Counted from the stretch's first letter, positions 1 to 11,138 are shown. The stretch: 64,000 nucleotides of DNA from Branchiostoma lanceolatum (GCF_035083965.1 NC_089739.1:10032001-10096000), one strand, 5' to 3'. Made by a program: numbers and translations. The notes: generated by a model from the letters alone, not told the origin.

Positions 1-158
1 GGGAAAATGCAAAAGATGTTTGCAGTCAAAAGTGCAGACTAGTTTTTCAGTTCTAATTCTGTGCCCATTTTCATATTTTTTTTAATTTTCAAATTTAGTT
101 AAAAGTGTTGCTGCGGAAAAAAAACTAAGCTTAGAAGAAGGCAAAATAGGCGTTAAGT

Positions 159-2354
159 TTACTGTCGACAAAAACACGAGAAGAAGAGAAGTAAGAAAAT
201 GTTCCTCTGAACAAACCGTACCGCGTATTTCGCGTCCTTTGCCTGTTCAATGATGATCTTAGCAATGATGCCCCTCCTTAGAATTTCCTGGTAGACACGT
301 TGATAATTATAAAGGTTAGACATTAAGGTAATGATATACATGTACTAGCCTGGATACCAGACCTTTCGCGCTAGACGATAACCCCTTTTTGGCTGGGGAA
401 AGACATCATACGCGATAAAGAGTTTGCACCCGGTCTCACTTGGCACTAGCCTGGAAACCATACAATCGGCGGCTCCTCTATATCTCTACGGCGCTGTGAG
501 TGACCCCCGCCCGCCCAGAGAGCTTTTTTTACGTCGTTTTTTTTTGCGCCAAATGATAGTTATACCGGCTATACAGATACAGACTCTACAGATACAGGTA
601 CAGATACAAATACAGAAAACTTGTTAAGTTACATTAGAATACTCGGCACTTACCATCTTACTAGGTAAGAGACTCAGAACAGAATCGGCTGTTTCAAGAC
701 GGTCTGACAGATCCACAGTCTGAAAAACGAAACAGAAGAAAAATAATGATGCTGTACCAAATTATAATATCTACTTCAATCTGCATCGAGGTTATAAGAT
801 ACGCAATGTAAAAGTTACTCAAGCAACTGTATAGACTTTGTAAACGGTTAGACGTTTCACATCAGGAAATCCACTCCAGTCATGAACCATGGTTAGGGGG
901 GATATAGACTCAAGTCACGTTTGGGACCGCATCCTTAAAGAAATAAATGATAATCGTTGCATTGTTTTTGATCGATAGTTGTGTATGTGTTACACTTCTG
1001 TACGTTTGGGACCGCATAGTGATGTCATCCCCTGTGATTGTACCTATGTAGATACTTTGCGTTTGGGATTGCATCTCATTAATATGTATAAGCAGCAACA
1101 CCTGTGCTGCATTACTATGTGAACCAGTCAGAATTGCCTTGAAGAAGGTGACAGATGGTCACCGAAACGTCGGTGGAATGTATATCTTGGTTGTGTAAAA
1201 AAGAGTATTTCTATTCGGTTAGACGTTTCAGGTAGCACATCCACTGTCTTTCGTTTGTAACTGACAGTTGATGCTATCTGAAACATCTGACCGTTTACAA
1301 GATCTATTCAGTTGCTTGAGTAACTTTTTTGGCAGTGTCAATGAAACAAACAGTGTTATGTAATTTCTTTTCCATATGATTTTCTCAACAATCAAATGTA
1401 GTCATGTCCACCGCGGACAGGACGAAAAAGCTTAGGCAGCTATGATGAATTTGGATACCATACTAAGCCCGGCAATCTGAAAACGTTTTGATCTTCCACC
1501 TTACATCTGCTTGAATATTACACAGTTAAGACCCTGCCTCACTAGAACTGCGGCACGTTAGCGAACTCGATCGCTGCGAATGGCGACTTTCATCCATAAA
1601 AAATATCATTTTACGCTTTGTGTGTTTTGCTGTCTTATTAGCCATAGTGATATACGTTTTGTATTACATTGCCATTATAAAGTCAAGGGTAACACAGATC
1701 CAGTTTAGGACGCAGCGACGCCGCCAGCGTGCCGCGGGTCCAGTGAGAGGGGGTCTTAACGTCTCACTATCAACTCACCGTGTTGGTGAACTCTTGGTCC
1801 AACCAGTCGTTGAGTTCTGCCGCCAGGTCCTTGACAATCAACGAGGCCTCTTCACGGACGCCTTCGAAGATCGCATGCACCTCCTGGAACGAAAAGATTA
1901 ACTTTAGGGCCCTGACGGATATCTTCGAAAAGCATATATACACCGCCTAGGCCTGGAACGAAATGATTATATTTATTCATTTACCGATTCATTTCTTTGT
2001 TTGCTTGTTTACTTTTTTGTCTGCAATTCTTCACATAAGGCCACAGCAAGCAGATTTTATGGTTGACACCAGCGCGCATTGATTTTCGCCTGATTATGAA
2101 ATAGATAAATAAGATTCTTTTTTACCCTTCGGCAATGGTCAACATACCGGAAATAGTACAATATGTCGCAAACTACAGTCAGTTTTATCGCAAAAACGTT
2201 CTAGATGCCGTAAATTTAAGCGAGTGGGGAACCAGGTTTTAGGTGCCTTTCCTCTGTTTAACGTTCATTACCGGTATACCTTGTCGATCTTGGATGATGC
2301 CTTATTAGGCACCGCAGCCAGGACCAGCAACACAGTCACGAGCGCCACCTGCAT
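159..2354 (-). CDS. Hypothetical small secreted helical protein, 2-3 exons
   Basis: I do not recognise this protein. The model has exon 1 at 2354-2280, exon 2 at 1883-1779 and a possible exon 3 at 287-159, all phase 0, giving about 102 residues. Exon 1 starts at an ATG and encodes MQVALVTVLLVLAAVP, a clear signal peptide, then a short basic stretch, and ends at GACAAG|gtatac. Exon 2 follows a good acceptor (cttttcgttccag), encodes 35 residues of amphipathic helix type (EEASLIVKDLAAEL) and ends ACG|gtgagt. Exon 3 follows gtgtctaccag and encodes 42 residues, again helical and basic, ending in TAA at 161-159. If exon 2 is instead read through, a stop follows two codons later and the protein is 62 residues. 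No cysteine pattern or known domain is visible. Exon 1 and exon 2 are well supported; exon 3 is tentative. Confidence 0.45.
910..1340. repeat. Composite dispersed repeat with hammerhead-like cores
   Basis: Three spaced copies of a cgtttgggaccgcat motif (about 917, 1003 and 1056) are followed at 1138-1172 by a core with the order TTGAAGA, a perfect GGTGAC/GTCACC hairpin, then GAAACGTC. At 1216-1300 two related halves face each other, each carrying a GAAAC box. The segment 1285-1330 matches, in inverted orientation, 789-860, and also matches 37860-37910 and 22100-22140. This looks like retroelement debris. Confidence 0.5.
1779..1883 (-). CDS. Helical internal exon of the hypothetical secreted protein
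   Basis: The exon is 105 bases, exactly 35 codons, phase 0 at both ends, with a strong acceptor and a GTGAGT donor. G/C-ending codons are common, which is unlike the surrounding DNA and supports coding. A second copy of the acceptor sequence lies 69 bases upstream (about 1953), but using it would bring in a stop at the second codon. Confidence 0.5.
2280..2354 (-). CDS. Signal-peptide exon of the hypothetical secreted protein
   Basis: The exon has 25 codons. The hydrophobic core VALVTVLLVLAAV is followed by PNKASSKIDK, with likely signal cleavage near AVP or KAS. The 3' edge is a GT donor at 2279-2278 on the minus strand. A pyrimidine-rich acceptor about 50 bases upstream of the ATG suggests that a 5' noncoding exon precedes it. 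Confidence 0.5.
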
Positions 2355-2404
2355 CTTTCCTGTTGAACTGCAGTAGGCAACCTGAACTCTGCAACCTGAA
2401 CTGA

Positions 2405-3076
2405 AATGACAGGGATGCTAACATAAGAATAATACAAACATTGAAACAACTGGCCGATTACTATGTCATACAATTACTGTATCGGTCATTTTCTACATTT
2501 GGAAAGCATGGTGATGCAAAGAGAAAATGAAAGCACTGGCGCTAAGTTTAGCAGAAAGCAGATAGACTATAGATCTCCCCTCTACGATAAGATATTCAGA
2601 AAAGGCAGATTATATACATTTGTATACCCATGTACACTAGCAAGATTAATTCGAGGATTTGAGCAGATTTTGTGTCTATGAAACTAATCCTGTTTGGGTT
2701 ACAAGAATACAAACAAAATTTAACAAAAGGCAAAATCCAGGGCAACAAAGTTTTTCATCCTAACGTCAGACAAAGGATTATGTGTTTATCTTTATGCTTT
2801 GTTAAATATATATTTAAGGAATTTTAAATCTGAGATGTTACGTCAATCCTTGTATCTATGTGATTAATCACCGTCTCGGTTATGACTGCATACTCAACGT
2901 CTCCTGGAGTCTAGTCGAGTTTGTAAAAAGGTGGTTTTCTCGACCAATGACCGAAACAACATGAAACGAGGCAAAGAAGAAAAAGAATCGAAGATCACCC
3001 TCTTTATCAGGCACACCGAGAGCCCCACCTTCAAATGTAGGTGTTTCATTTTCGTCAAACTCGGCATGTATAGGTA
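2405..3076. other. No gene seen
   Basis: AT-rich DNA with only short chance reading frames. No splice-linked exon, RNA gene or strong repeat was recognised. Confidence 0.4.
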
Positions 3077-3284
3077 ACGCACTCTTTAGTTTCCATTTCT
3101 CCGCTTAAGTGAGCTGCACGAAAACCGGGATTTGCCATTGGTGGTAAGTACCGGGTAAGTTTGGTAATGGTTGCAAAAAGCAACGGTTAGCAACCATTAT
3201 TAGACTTACCCGGTATATACCAATGGTAAATTCAGATTTTCGTGCAGCTCGCTCAAGCGGAGAAATGGAAACTAAAGAGTGCGT
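3077..3284. mobile_element. Palindromic miniature inverted-repeat element (208 bp)
   Basis: The left end ACGCACTCTTTAGTTTCC is repeated inverted at 3267-3284. The arms remain nearly identical for about 48 bases, through the CTGCACGAAAA segment, and then continue as a weaker inverted repeat around a GGTAAG/CTTACC core. No coding capacity is present, and a target duplication is not obvious. Confidence 0.7.
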
Positions 3285-3668
3285 CTACACTTTGTATAGC
3301 ATCTCAGTGTGTTGTACAGTGTTGTACATACAATGTAAAGCGATTAACACATGATACAAACTGGCTGGTTGTAGAACATATGCTGCATACCTCTGGGTAC
3401 TAAAATCCAGAAAAACTTAAATCTAGGTCCGAAAATTGCTATAATTCCATTAGATTTCAAATAGATAACATGTAGAAACGTCTGGGGGGTATTTGCTCAC
3501 TCAAATTTTCAGTTCGTTTGGCCCCAAATGGAGAATAAAAGCGTGACACCTTTTGATAAAAATTGGCAGTAGAGTTTGACAATACGAAGGAAGGAAACCA
3601 AAGCATAGAAAACAAAACTTATTCTATTTCCCGCTCTATAGGGAACAAAGTATGAAAATATCATAACA

Positions 3669-3990
3669 AGGGGTAGCGTGCGTAGTCCAGTGGTTAGCGA
3701 TCTTGCCTCTGGAACTAGAAGTCCCGGGTTCGATCCCGGCAGTGTCGCTCATCCGACATGCACGCTATCGGAAAGGGTCGCAGTCCTTAGGACTGGACGT
3801 TACTGGCTGAGCCGTGGTCCACTGTTCATTGTGCTTGTCGAAAAGAGCTAGGGGAGTTTCCCCGGTACAATGAACGTTTAAATACTGTACATAGCGTCTG
3901 TCTTCTCTGTCACGACCAGTGGAATATTAGCTCATCTGTTCATTGAGTTCATTTGAGCTAAACTGGTCCGAGATCACTTTCCTAACGAGG
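3669..3990 (+). mobile_element. tRNA-derived SINE, family 1
   Basis: The head at 3670-3748 contains a pol III A box (TAGTCCAGTGG) and a B box (GGTTCGATCC) at tRNA-like spacing. It is followed by a non-tRNA body that begins near GAAAGGGTCGCAGTCC. The body recurs, inverted and without the head, at 32683-32868 in an EXT1 intron. The head does not fold as a convincing intact tRNA, so a SINE is a better call than a tRNA gene. Confidence 0.7.
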
Positions 3991-4258
3991 CAAAGAAAAC
4001 AAACATATCAAGTCGTGCGCACACAATTACCCTAAAGAGAAGAGAAGACAATGAGAAATAACGGAGGATCAGTCTCACCAGCCTGGAGCGTTCCTGCGCT
4101 TGTGTTGCCCAAAGGTAGACTGTCTAACTTCACACGACTGGGCAGTAATACCGCTGGATCATGTTGCTTAGCAACCATACGTTGTCAAGGAGACGTAATC
4201 TAGAGGTTCCAGCTAGGCGACATATGATAATCTACGAGGCTACCTATATTTTATTCAT

Positions 4259-4429
4259 TAGCCTCTACCAGGCTCCACAGGTCGCTGGAGAAATAGTAGA
4301 AATTCGGCAAATAGACAGATAACATGCCAGAGGAAATAGCTGGCCAGGCCGGGAGTACAGGTATGTTATCTGTCTTTTTGCCGAATTTCTACTATTTCTC
4401 GAGCGACCTGTGGAGCCTGGTAGAGGCTA
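4259..4429. mobile_element. Palindromic element (171 bp)
   Basis: The ends TAGCCTCTACCAGGCTCCAC and its complement at 4410-4429 start arms of about 67 bases with only a few mismatches, around a short central loop. It has no open frame. Similar TAGCCTGG-type ends occur in the element at 48337-48429. Confidence 0.75.
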
Positions 4430-4569
4430 CCTATTCATATCTTCATCTGTATTTTTTCTTGTTAAAGGTAGTTAACGTTTACCTACTAGCTGTAGTCTTG
4501 TAGGTATAGGTCATGAAGTTGTTTGACACGTGAGAAGTCACAAATCTTTGTTTTCTGTATGTTTGGCCT

Positions 4570-6970
4570 ATGGCTTGAAACGGGCCAGACCGTCTTCCCA
4601 CTGTCCTTCAATTCTGTATCAGTAGGGGACGCCTTGTCTGTGCTTTGTGCCTGAAGAGATCAACAGGTGCTGGGCATTACACTGAATTAACGCAGTAGTG
4701 AATATTTGTATGTGATGGGATTCTTCTTTAGTTTATTAGGAGCCCCGCGCGAACCAGGGCAGAGAAAAATTATTTATAGACTCATTGACTGTTCCCCTCC
4801 ACGGAAATCTTTAGTAAAAGGCGAAAGATTTGTGCGTGGTATATTGAAGGGAAACCAGAGTGACAATTTAACCTATGGCGTCAAATTTCGTTGCAATTCA
4901 AAATGACGACATTTTCGTTGTGGTCATAAAATATCATAAATCAAATTTTGTAACTTTGCTGTGCAAAGTTTATCAATTTTCGACAGGGCTTAATATTGTG
5001 GCTTTTTTTACCAATTATTCTTCAATCATTGTCATATTCTGAAATACTAAAATCCACTCTAAAATCTGGTAATAAACCCTATTTTATACCAAAACGTAAC
5101 AACCGTAAACTTGAATTCGACCGTAGAGGCTCCTGGGAATATTGATGTCATTGTCAATGGCCAACCTATTGAAAGGGCATTTGGACAAAAACAGCAGACA
5201 ACATTGTCTTTCATTTGTTTTTTCTGGTCATTATTGTTCTGGTCATTATTGATCCTGAAGAAGGCGACAGTGGTCGTCGAAAATTCGATCTCTAAATACC
5301 TTAGTGTTGGAAGAAAGTTTAGCATTGTATTATGAGGTCAGAACTTGGTGAACATTGACATTGTGTGTCAGAACAAACCTCCTTGGTCAGACCTAATTAG
5401 CTAAGGCAATGAAGTCAGCCATCTCTGATCCTCAATTTTAGATTTTGTACCGGTAACGCCATGTCTGTGCTTTGTGCCTGAAGATATCAACAGGTGCTAA
5501 TGCATTACACTGCAGTGCTAGTAGCGCAGAAGTGTACATGTATATTTGTATGTGATGGGATTCTTCTTTAGTTTATTAGGAGCCCCGCGCGAAGCAGGGC
5601 AGAGAAAAATTAGTTATAGACTCATTAACTGTTCCCCTCCACGGAAATCTTTAGTAAAAGGCGAAAGATTTGTGCGTGGAATGTTGAAGGGAAACCAGAG
5701 TTAATTATTAGGAAACGTAGAATTTCTACCGGATTTGAGATGACAACATTTTTGTTGTGGTCAGAAATATCATGAATCAAATGTAGCAATTTGGCAGTGC
5801 AAACTCAATGATATCATAAAGCAATTTCCACAGTGCTTGATAGTACAGTATAGCTATTTAACATTCTTGCAATGCTAAACTTTATAATCTAGTAGAAATA
5901 TTCAGTAACCCCAATTTTATAACAAAATGTAGCATTAGTAAACTTGAATTCGACATTAGAGGCTCATGGGAATGGTGATGGTAAACGTCAATGGTACGTC
6001 AGACGACTAAAAGAGCAATTCGAACAGACGGCAGACAATATTGTCTTCCATTTGTTTGCTCTTTTGGTCTATTAATCTTTACAAATATCAAATAAGATCA
6101 GAACTTGGTGAACATTGAACTACGTTAATGCGATGAAGTCTGCCATCTCTGACTGCCCTGTTTTCTAACCTCCTTGCTGTGTGTTTGGCCTTGGTAAAAA
6201 ACAGTCCGTCCTCCTACTGTCCTACAGTACTGTACCGCCAGAGGGCGCGATGTCTCTGCTTCGGGACTACGCCGTAATGACCAAGACCAAGTGTGATGAC
6301 CATTCTCAATGGGTCGGTTTAGGGGTGTTTTACCGACCTCAGTTCTACCAAGCAATGACCTTTTTTCTGACAATTTTCCTTTCTAATTACTGTCTGCCCG
6401 TAGAGCGAAAATAACAACCTAAAAGTTCCACGCCTTGTGCTAATAAAGTGAGCGGTCGGGCAACACTCCCAGCCTCGTAGAGACACCGAAGCGCTCACGG
6501 TGGTTTCTTGTTTACTCGGAAAGTGTGATGTGTAACTTCTTTTGTTTATAAGGAGCCCCGCACGAAGCAGGGCAGAGAAAAATTAGATATAGACTCATTG
6601 ACTGTTCCCCTCCACGGAAATCTTTAGTAAAAGGCGAAAGATTTATGCGTGGGATATTTGAAGGGAAACCAGAGTAATTATTACGCAACGTAAAATTTCT
6701 ACCCTATTAGAGATGACACCATTTTCGTTGTGGTCGGGAAAGATCATAAATCAAATGTTGTAATTTGGCAATACAAAATCTATCCATGTTCACATGGCTT
6801 AACAGTATGGTTATGTTACCAAATATCTTTTATCGTAATATTTTGAAATACTAAAATCTATCTGGTAAGAAACTCTATTTAGTAGCAAATGGCGATGTTA
6901 CCAGTAAACTTGAATTCGACCGTAGAGGCTCCTGGGAATGGTGACGTCATTGTCAATGGCCAACCTACTA
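4570..6970. repeat. Three diverged tandem copies of an unclassified repeat
   Basis: The landmark GTTTATTAGGAGCCCCGC occurs at 4731, 5571 and (altered) 6544, giving periods of about 840 and 973 bases. In each unit this landmark is followed, over about 130 bases, by nearly identical sequence through GGCGAAAGATTT, and later by a conserved CTTGAATTCGAC block near 5110, 5945 and 6907. Reading frames differ between copies, so no protein is inferred. Confidence 0.65.
5254..5287 (+). ncRNA. Hammerhead-ribozyme-like core (relic)
   Basis: The order is CCTGAAGA, a GGCGAC/GTCGTC hairpin with one G-U pair, then GAAA. This resembles the CUGANGA - stem II - GAAA core of hammerhead ribozymes. Stem I and stem III were not demonstrated, so activity is unproven. 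Confidence 0.3.
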
Positions 6971-7474
6971 AATGCATGGTATGTTAGGCAGTTTCATAGT
7001 ATCCATTCCAATACGACAATGTAGCAAGCCCCACCCCATGGAACAAATATATACCAGCCATGACATAAATCTGAGTGCTTAAATAATATTTTATTCCTTA
7101 TCATAAGCAAGCAATATAATCATCACTTATCTTTTTTTACAATTTCTTTATGTGGGTCTTTCATATTTGGTATTTTCTTCTGATCCATTTCTGCTAGATA
7201 GCAATAACTTCTTTAACAGAGCTATATCTATTATGTGCTGTTGGACTAGTCCAACCGTTGTTGCATACTCATTGACTTACAATACTTTGTCAAACTACAA
7301 TTTGTACAGACTAACAAATCTGTAGTTCGTACATTTTGGAGTTGTACTAGTAGTTATAATGCTTGGCTCTGACAACAGCTTTGAATAGATATTTTTGTCG
7401 ACAAAGTTTACAAACCAACCTGAGACATCTATCTATCTAGGGACACTTGAGTCTAGGGCTGTTTACCTAAACAC

Positions 7475-7862
7475 CACCCTCCTTAAAGCAGGACCCCTAT
7501 TGCTCGATTCGTTGGCTCGCTCGCGTAGGGGCCCTGCTCATCAGCCCTGGTAGACACGGTTCTGGCGACGTCACCACCAAAACAGCTTCAGCCAATCAGA
7601 GGGTTTGCTTAAAGCCTCATCTAGAGCAAAAGCGCAAAGGACGCTGGGAAGCTATCAACCAATCAGGTTACGTCTCACATCGTTACTTTAGGTTCAGAAC
7701 AAATTAACCGCCAAATTGTGCCAAATAAGGATACCTCATTAATTAGTCATGAACAACTGTCAGTAACGTCGCCAGAACCGTGTCTACTGGGGATTAAGAG
7801 CAGGGCCCCTACGCGAGCAAGCCAACGAATCGAGCGATAGGGGTCCTGCTTTTAGGAGGGTG
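7475..7862. mobile_element. Long inverted-repeat element (388 bp)
   Basis: Arms of roughly 95 bases start with CACCCTCCT and include CGATTCGTTGGCT on the left, with complements on the right ending AGGAGGGTG. The arms reach a GGTTCTGGCGACG block and enclose about 190 bases of non-coding DNA. It looks like a foldback or MITE-type element. Confidence 0.7.
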
Positions 7863-8189
7863 CTGAACCTGTACCTGTACAAACTAAATCACTAGTTCTT
7901 AAGACTTATGATGAAGCAAAAACCCTGTCAGAGATAGCAATTTTGACATTCTTGCCCTTGAGAATAAAGAAAACTTGTAAGTTATACATGTATCTTTTTG
8001 AGGTAGGAAATCCTCATACAAAGATGACAATCTACGACAAAGACAGGCAGCTGGCTACATGTATAACTTACAGATCTGTACTTAAAGTTAAACTGTACTT
8101 GGACCTGAAATTGTTTAGGCACACAGCCCTAATTTAGTTGACTTCATTGTATGATAACAGGACTTCTCTCGAACTTTAGACAATCATAA

Positions 8190-8440
8190 GGGCTTGTTCA
8201 CACTTGTGTGTATATTCAAGTGCATATTATGAAGTATGTATTGACATTATTTATACTTAGGTAAAGTCTGAAGAACTATTTTTTGGTTTGTTCCATAACC
8301 AGGCTGTACAACGGTGGGTCAGAATAGAAAACAACTTCTTCCTCGCAAACTTTACCTTAAAAAAATTGTTCATATGAATCTTAAGTTATACGAATTTGAA
8401 TATTTGCACAAGTGTGATCGGGGTCTTACATCTCTATACA
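8190..8440. mobile_element. Diverged TIR element related to 37404-37770
   Basis: Left end GGGCTTGTTCACACTTGTG and right end CACAAGTGTGATCGGGGTC form degenerate terminal inverted repeats. Internal blocks (GCAAACTTTACCTTA, TGGGTCAGAAT) resemble the element at 37404-37770. Confidence 0.5.
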
Positions 8441-8909
8441 AGAGTTGTTGCAATTTGAATATTACCCTTTCAACCACACCAATATATATCATATTCATAA
8501 AATTGTTTTCAATAACTTATTACAAAGTAAAAATTTAGCAAGTGGACAAGATGAAACAGATATGAGAAAACTGCGTGAGGCATGGTTTAATTTTTTCCCT
8601 TTTAAAATTTTCCTTTTTTTTTCAATCTGATAGTCAGCATATTATATTTGTTTGGCCTTAGCTTTAATAAAGAAATGTAGCCTGATATATCATTACACAG
8701 AATCATGGTATCAGAAGTAACTTAACTTTCATTTTTAAAATAATACATGGTCCTTAGATTATTCTGCTTACTGATAGTTCTGGATATGAATTATACATAT
8801 TTGCTTTAAATTAAAGCAGGGTTCTCTTCAGCATCCACCTTTCCATCCTTAGAAGACTTGCCTGCTAGTACCGTATGAACAAAACTTTTTAACAATTCCG
8901 TCAGCATTA

Positions 8910-9126
8910 GGCCACATCAACTCAATTTCTTGGTTAACAGAATTTAAAATAAAATGCTGGATTGGAAAATCCACATGAAAACAGAATCTCAGAGGAAAGT
9001 CTGTACTTTGGTGCACACAGTTTGAGGGAGTGAACAGGGTCAGGTGCAAGTTTTCACCCCAGCTTTCTGCTTTAATCATAAAATAAATAAAAAATCCATT
9101 AACCAAGAAATTAAATTGGTGTGGCC
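8910..9126. mobile_element. TIR element, GGCCACACCAAT family
   Basis: The ends read GGCCACATCAACTCAATTTC and, inverted, GGCCACACCAATTTAATTTC. A second copy lies at 36094-36321 in an EXT1 intron and a half copy at about 44868-44950. The inner block containing GTGAAAACTTGCACCTGACC is shared, in either orientation. Confidence 0.7.
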
Positions 9127-9561
9127 TTGGGGGGGAGGGTCTCCTTACAAATTTTACAGGCTGTCAACAGTGCATGCCACAAAGCATTCGCAAGATGTAA
9201 CATTAAAAAGCAGAAAAAAGCCTTTCTATCTAAGGCGTAAACTTTTCTTGGGGTAGCATGCCTCTGATTTTACATGCCTTCAGCACTGGGCACAGACCTT
9301 GAATTCCCTCCGTTAAACTAAAAGGACAAAGAAACAGTTCAAGCTGAAGAGAGCACTGTTAAAAAGTGAGCATTTAGATTTTCTACCAAAGATTAGCTTC
9401 TCAGGTATTGGGACATTCCCTCTACTGTTGACATACAATTACAATGTACACTGTAAAAAACAGTGGAATGGGCACATCCTTAACCCTAACCCTACTGTGG
9501 GCTCTTTATGTACCCACTGGTATATCAGTTAAAGCATATGTGGCTGGGTAAGGGTTAAAAA

Positions 9562-10497
9562 TCAGTCTTCTTTACTCTGTGGAAATAACAAAGTCCTCAA
9601 CAGCTCGTAGGAAGCGTTGATGATCCCCCACGAAATCATTGCACGCGAGTAACTCAGGTGGACGCCGCGGAACATCTTCTTCCAGTTCCGTCCCCGCGTC
9701 TCGTACACGATGACGAACATCTTACCAGGACTGATGAACTCTCCGCCCAGTCTCGCTTGCATGGCCGTTTTTGTCACGTTCAACGGGAAAAACAGCGTGC
9801 TGAGGAGCGCTCCCAGTACAGCGCCGCTGACAAAATCTTCGAAAAAGTTTCCCATCTGGCCATCTGTGGCAGGGAGAGCGTCTTTGATCCTCCCTCTCAT
9901 ATTAAAGAAGACGGCGTTACTTAAACCGTTACGGATCAATATTACTGACACGCCGCGGTAGTACTCGGCAAACCCATACGTTCGGACAGTCTTGAAGGCA
10001 TCGAACGTGTTGTTGAAGTGGTTGTGGTATCTATGATCTTGTAGCAAGGTTTGGAGACGTTCGAACGGCGTCAGGATCGCCTCAGAAAAGCCCGCGCCTA
10101 TCCCCGCGAAGGCCTGCACGACAGGTTTCTGCATGTTGGGGAAGCTGTGGGTAAGGAGTTTCCCGTAGACGTCATACAGACCAAACATCAGCGACAGCGA
10201 GAATGTTTTCTGTAGAAAGGGTGGCAGGAGCCCCCGGTACAGGTGACGCAACCCTTCAGATTGCATCTGGTGGAACGCCTTGTGGAGCCGCATCCCGTGC
10301 AGCTGCTGGCGGAACATGAGCTTGTTGACGGGGAACGTGACGACCGTGTTGATGACCGCGGCGCCCCAGCCGCACACGAATCCCTGCATGTCGTCCCTAC
10401 CGTATATGTTGTGGGGCTTGTTCCAGCCATTCTCGATTCGCAGTCTGGCGGCATCGTAGACAAAGTCGGTGTCGCGCTGTGACGATTCTCCACTCAT
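9562..10497 (-). CDS. SLC25A51: Mitochondrial carrier, SLC25A51/52 (MCART1) type
   Basis: A 311-residue single-exon mitochondrial carrier that closely resembles vertebrate SLC25A51, the inner-membrane NAD+ importer. The three carrier repeats are visible. Their signature positions read FPVNKLMFRQQ (about residue 56), TPFERLQTLLQ (about 155) and FPLNVTKTAMQ (about 243). These departures from the usual P-x-D/E-x-x-K/R match this subfamily rather than typical carriers. Further family-typical stretches are LYRGLLPPFLQKT, LLQDHRYHNHFNNTFDAFK, EYYRGVSVILIRNGLSN, GGEFISPGKM and SWGIINASYELL. The start is the ATG at 10497; the frame extends two codons upstream without another ATG. The last residues are QSKED before the stop. 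No frameshift or missing segment is seen. The NAD role is from family knowledge. SLC25A51 and SLC25A52 cannot be told apart here, since that split is a mammalian event. Confidence 0.93.
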   Translation of the reverse strand: MSGESSQRDTDFVYDAARLRIENGWNKPHNIYGRDDMQGFVCGWGAAVINTVVTFPVNKLMFRQQLHGMRLHKAFHQMQSEGLRHLYRGLLPPFLQKTFSLSLMFGLYDVYGKLLTHSFPNMQKPVVQAFAGIGAGFSEAILTPFERLQTLLQDHRYHNHFNNTFDAFKTVRTYGFAEYYRGVSVILIRNGLSNAVFFNMRGRIKDALPATDGQMGNFFEDFVSGAVLGALLSTLFFPLNVTKTAMQARLGGEFISPGKMFVIVYETRGRNWKKMFRGVHLSYSRAMISWGIINASYELLRTLLFPQSKED

Positions 10498-10576
10498 CTC
10501 CACTCGAGCCTCCCTATCATGTCTGACCTCTCATGTGACCTATGACCTCATGTGACCTTTGAGCTGTCACCCTCAC
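10498..10576 (-). promoter_or_regulatory. 5' UTR segment of SLC25A51 with nuclear-receptor half-sites
   Basis: On the minus strand a strong acceptor (ctttttgtgtcttaacag) sits just upstream of 10576, so the coding exon probably begins here. The 79-base leader holds four AGGTCA half-sites in one orientation, at 10558-10553, 10548-10543, 10541-10536 and 10529-10524, spaced 4, 1 and 6 bases. Direct repeats with spacing 4 and 1 are typical of nuclear-receptor binding, but binding is untested. Confidence 0.45.
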
Positions 10577-10767
10577 CTGTTAAGACACAAAAAGAAACAA
10601 TTTGTAATCTTCCTATTTCATAGTTTTTTTGTTTCATCTTGACTTCTAACAACAGATGAATATTTATAAGTGTACTTGACAAAATGAGGCTACTACTAGT
10701 ACAGTACCTGGTACGGCACACAAGGAGTTCCAACACAGAAAAAAATGTGAATCAAATATTCGACAGT

Positions 10768-10962
10768 CCAACTGCAGTCTTCCTCAGAATGCAAGTGACT
10801 ACTACTACTAGTAGTACACATCAACTAGATCATGTGACCTGACTGACTGACGGACATGTGACATCAGCAAGTGCCACAAAGTGGACATTTAACTCGGTAA
10901 GGTCACATGATCCAGGTGAAAGGTCACTGGAGTTCTGAGGAAGACTGCAGAAGGACAGTTGG
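10768..10962. mobile_element. Inverted-repeat element in the putative SLC25A51 intron
   Basis: CCAACTGCAGTCTTCCTCAG at the left is mirrored by CTGAGGAAGACTGCAGAAGG at the right, and an inner GATCATGTGACCT is mirrored by AGGTCACATGATC. It contains AGGTCA half-sites of its own. Confidence 0.6.
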
Positions 10963-11138
10963 AAATTGAACAATTCACTGACATAATATCTAGTGTTGGA
11001 ACAAACTCAACTTAACTCTGTACTTTGATAATCTATACTACATTTGGATAAGCATCAAAAACAGCACATGTTAAAGAGTAAAATCTGTAAATAGGGGGAC
11101 CATAATCATGTTATTTCTTCATTTAGCCAACACCTGAC

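Noticed and set aside
3670-3748. tRNA gene
   Set aside because: A and B boxes are present, but the arms do not form a convincing cloverleaf and a repeated body follows. It is a SINE head.
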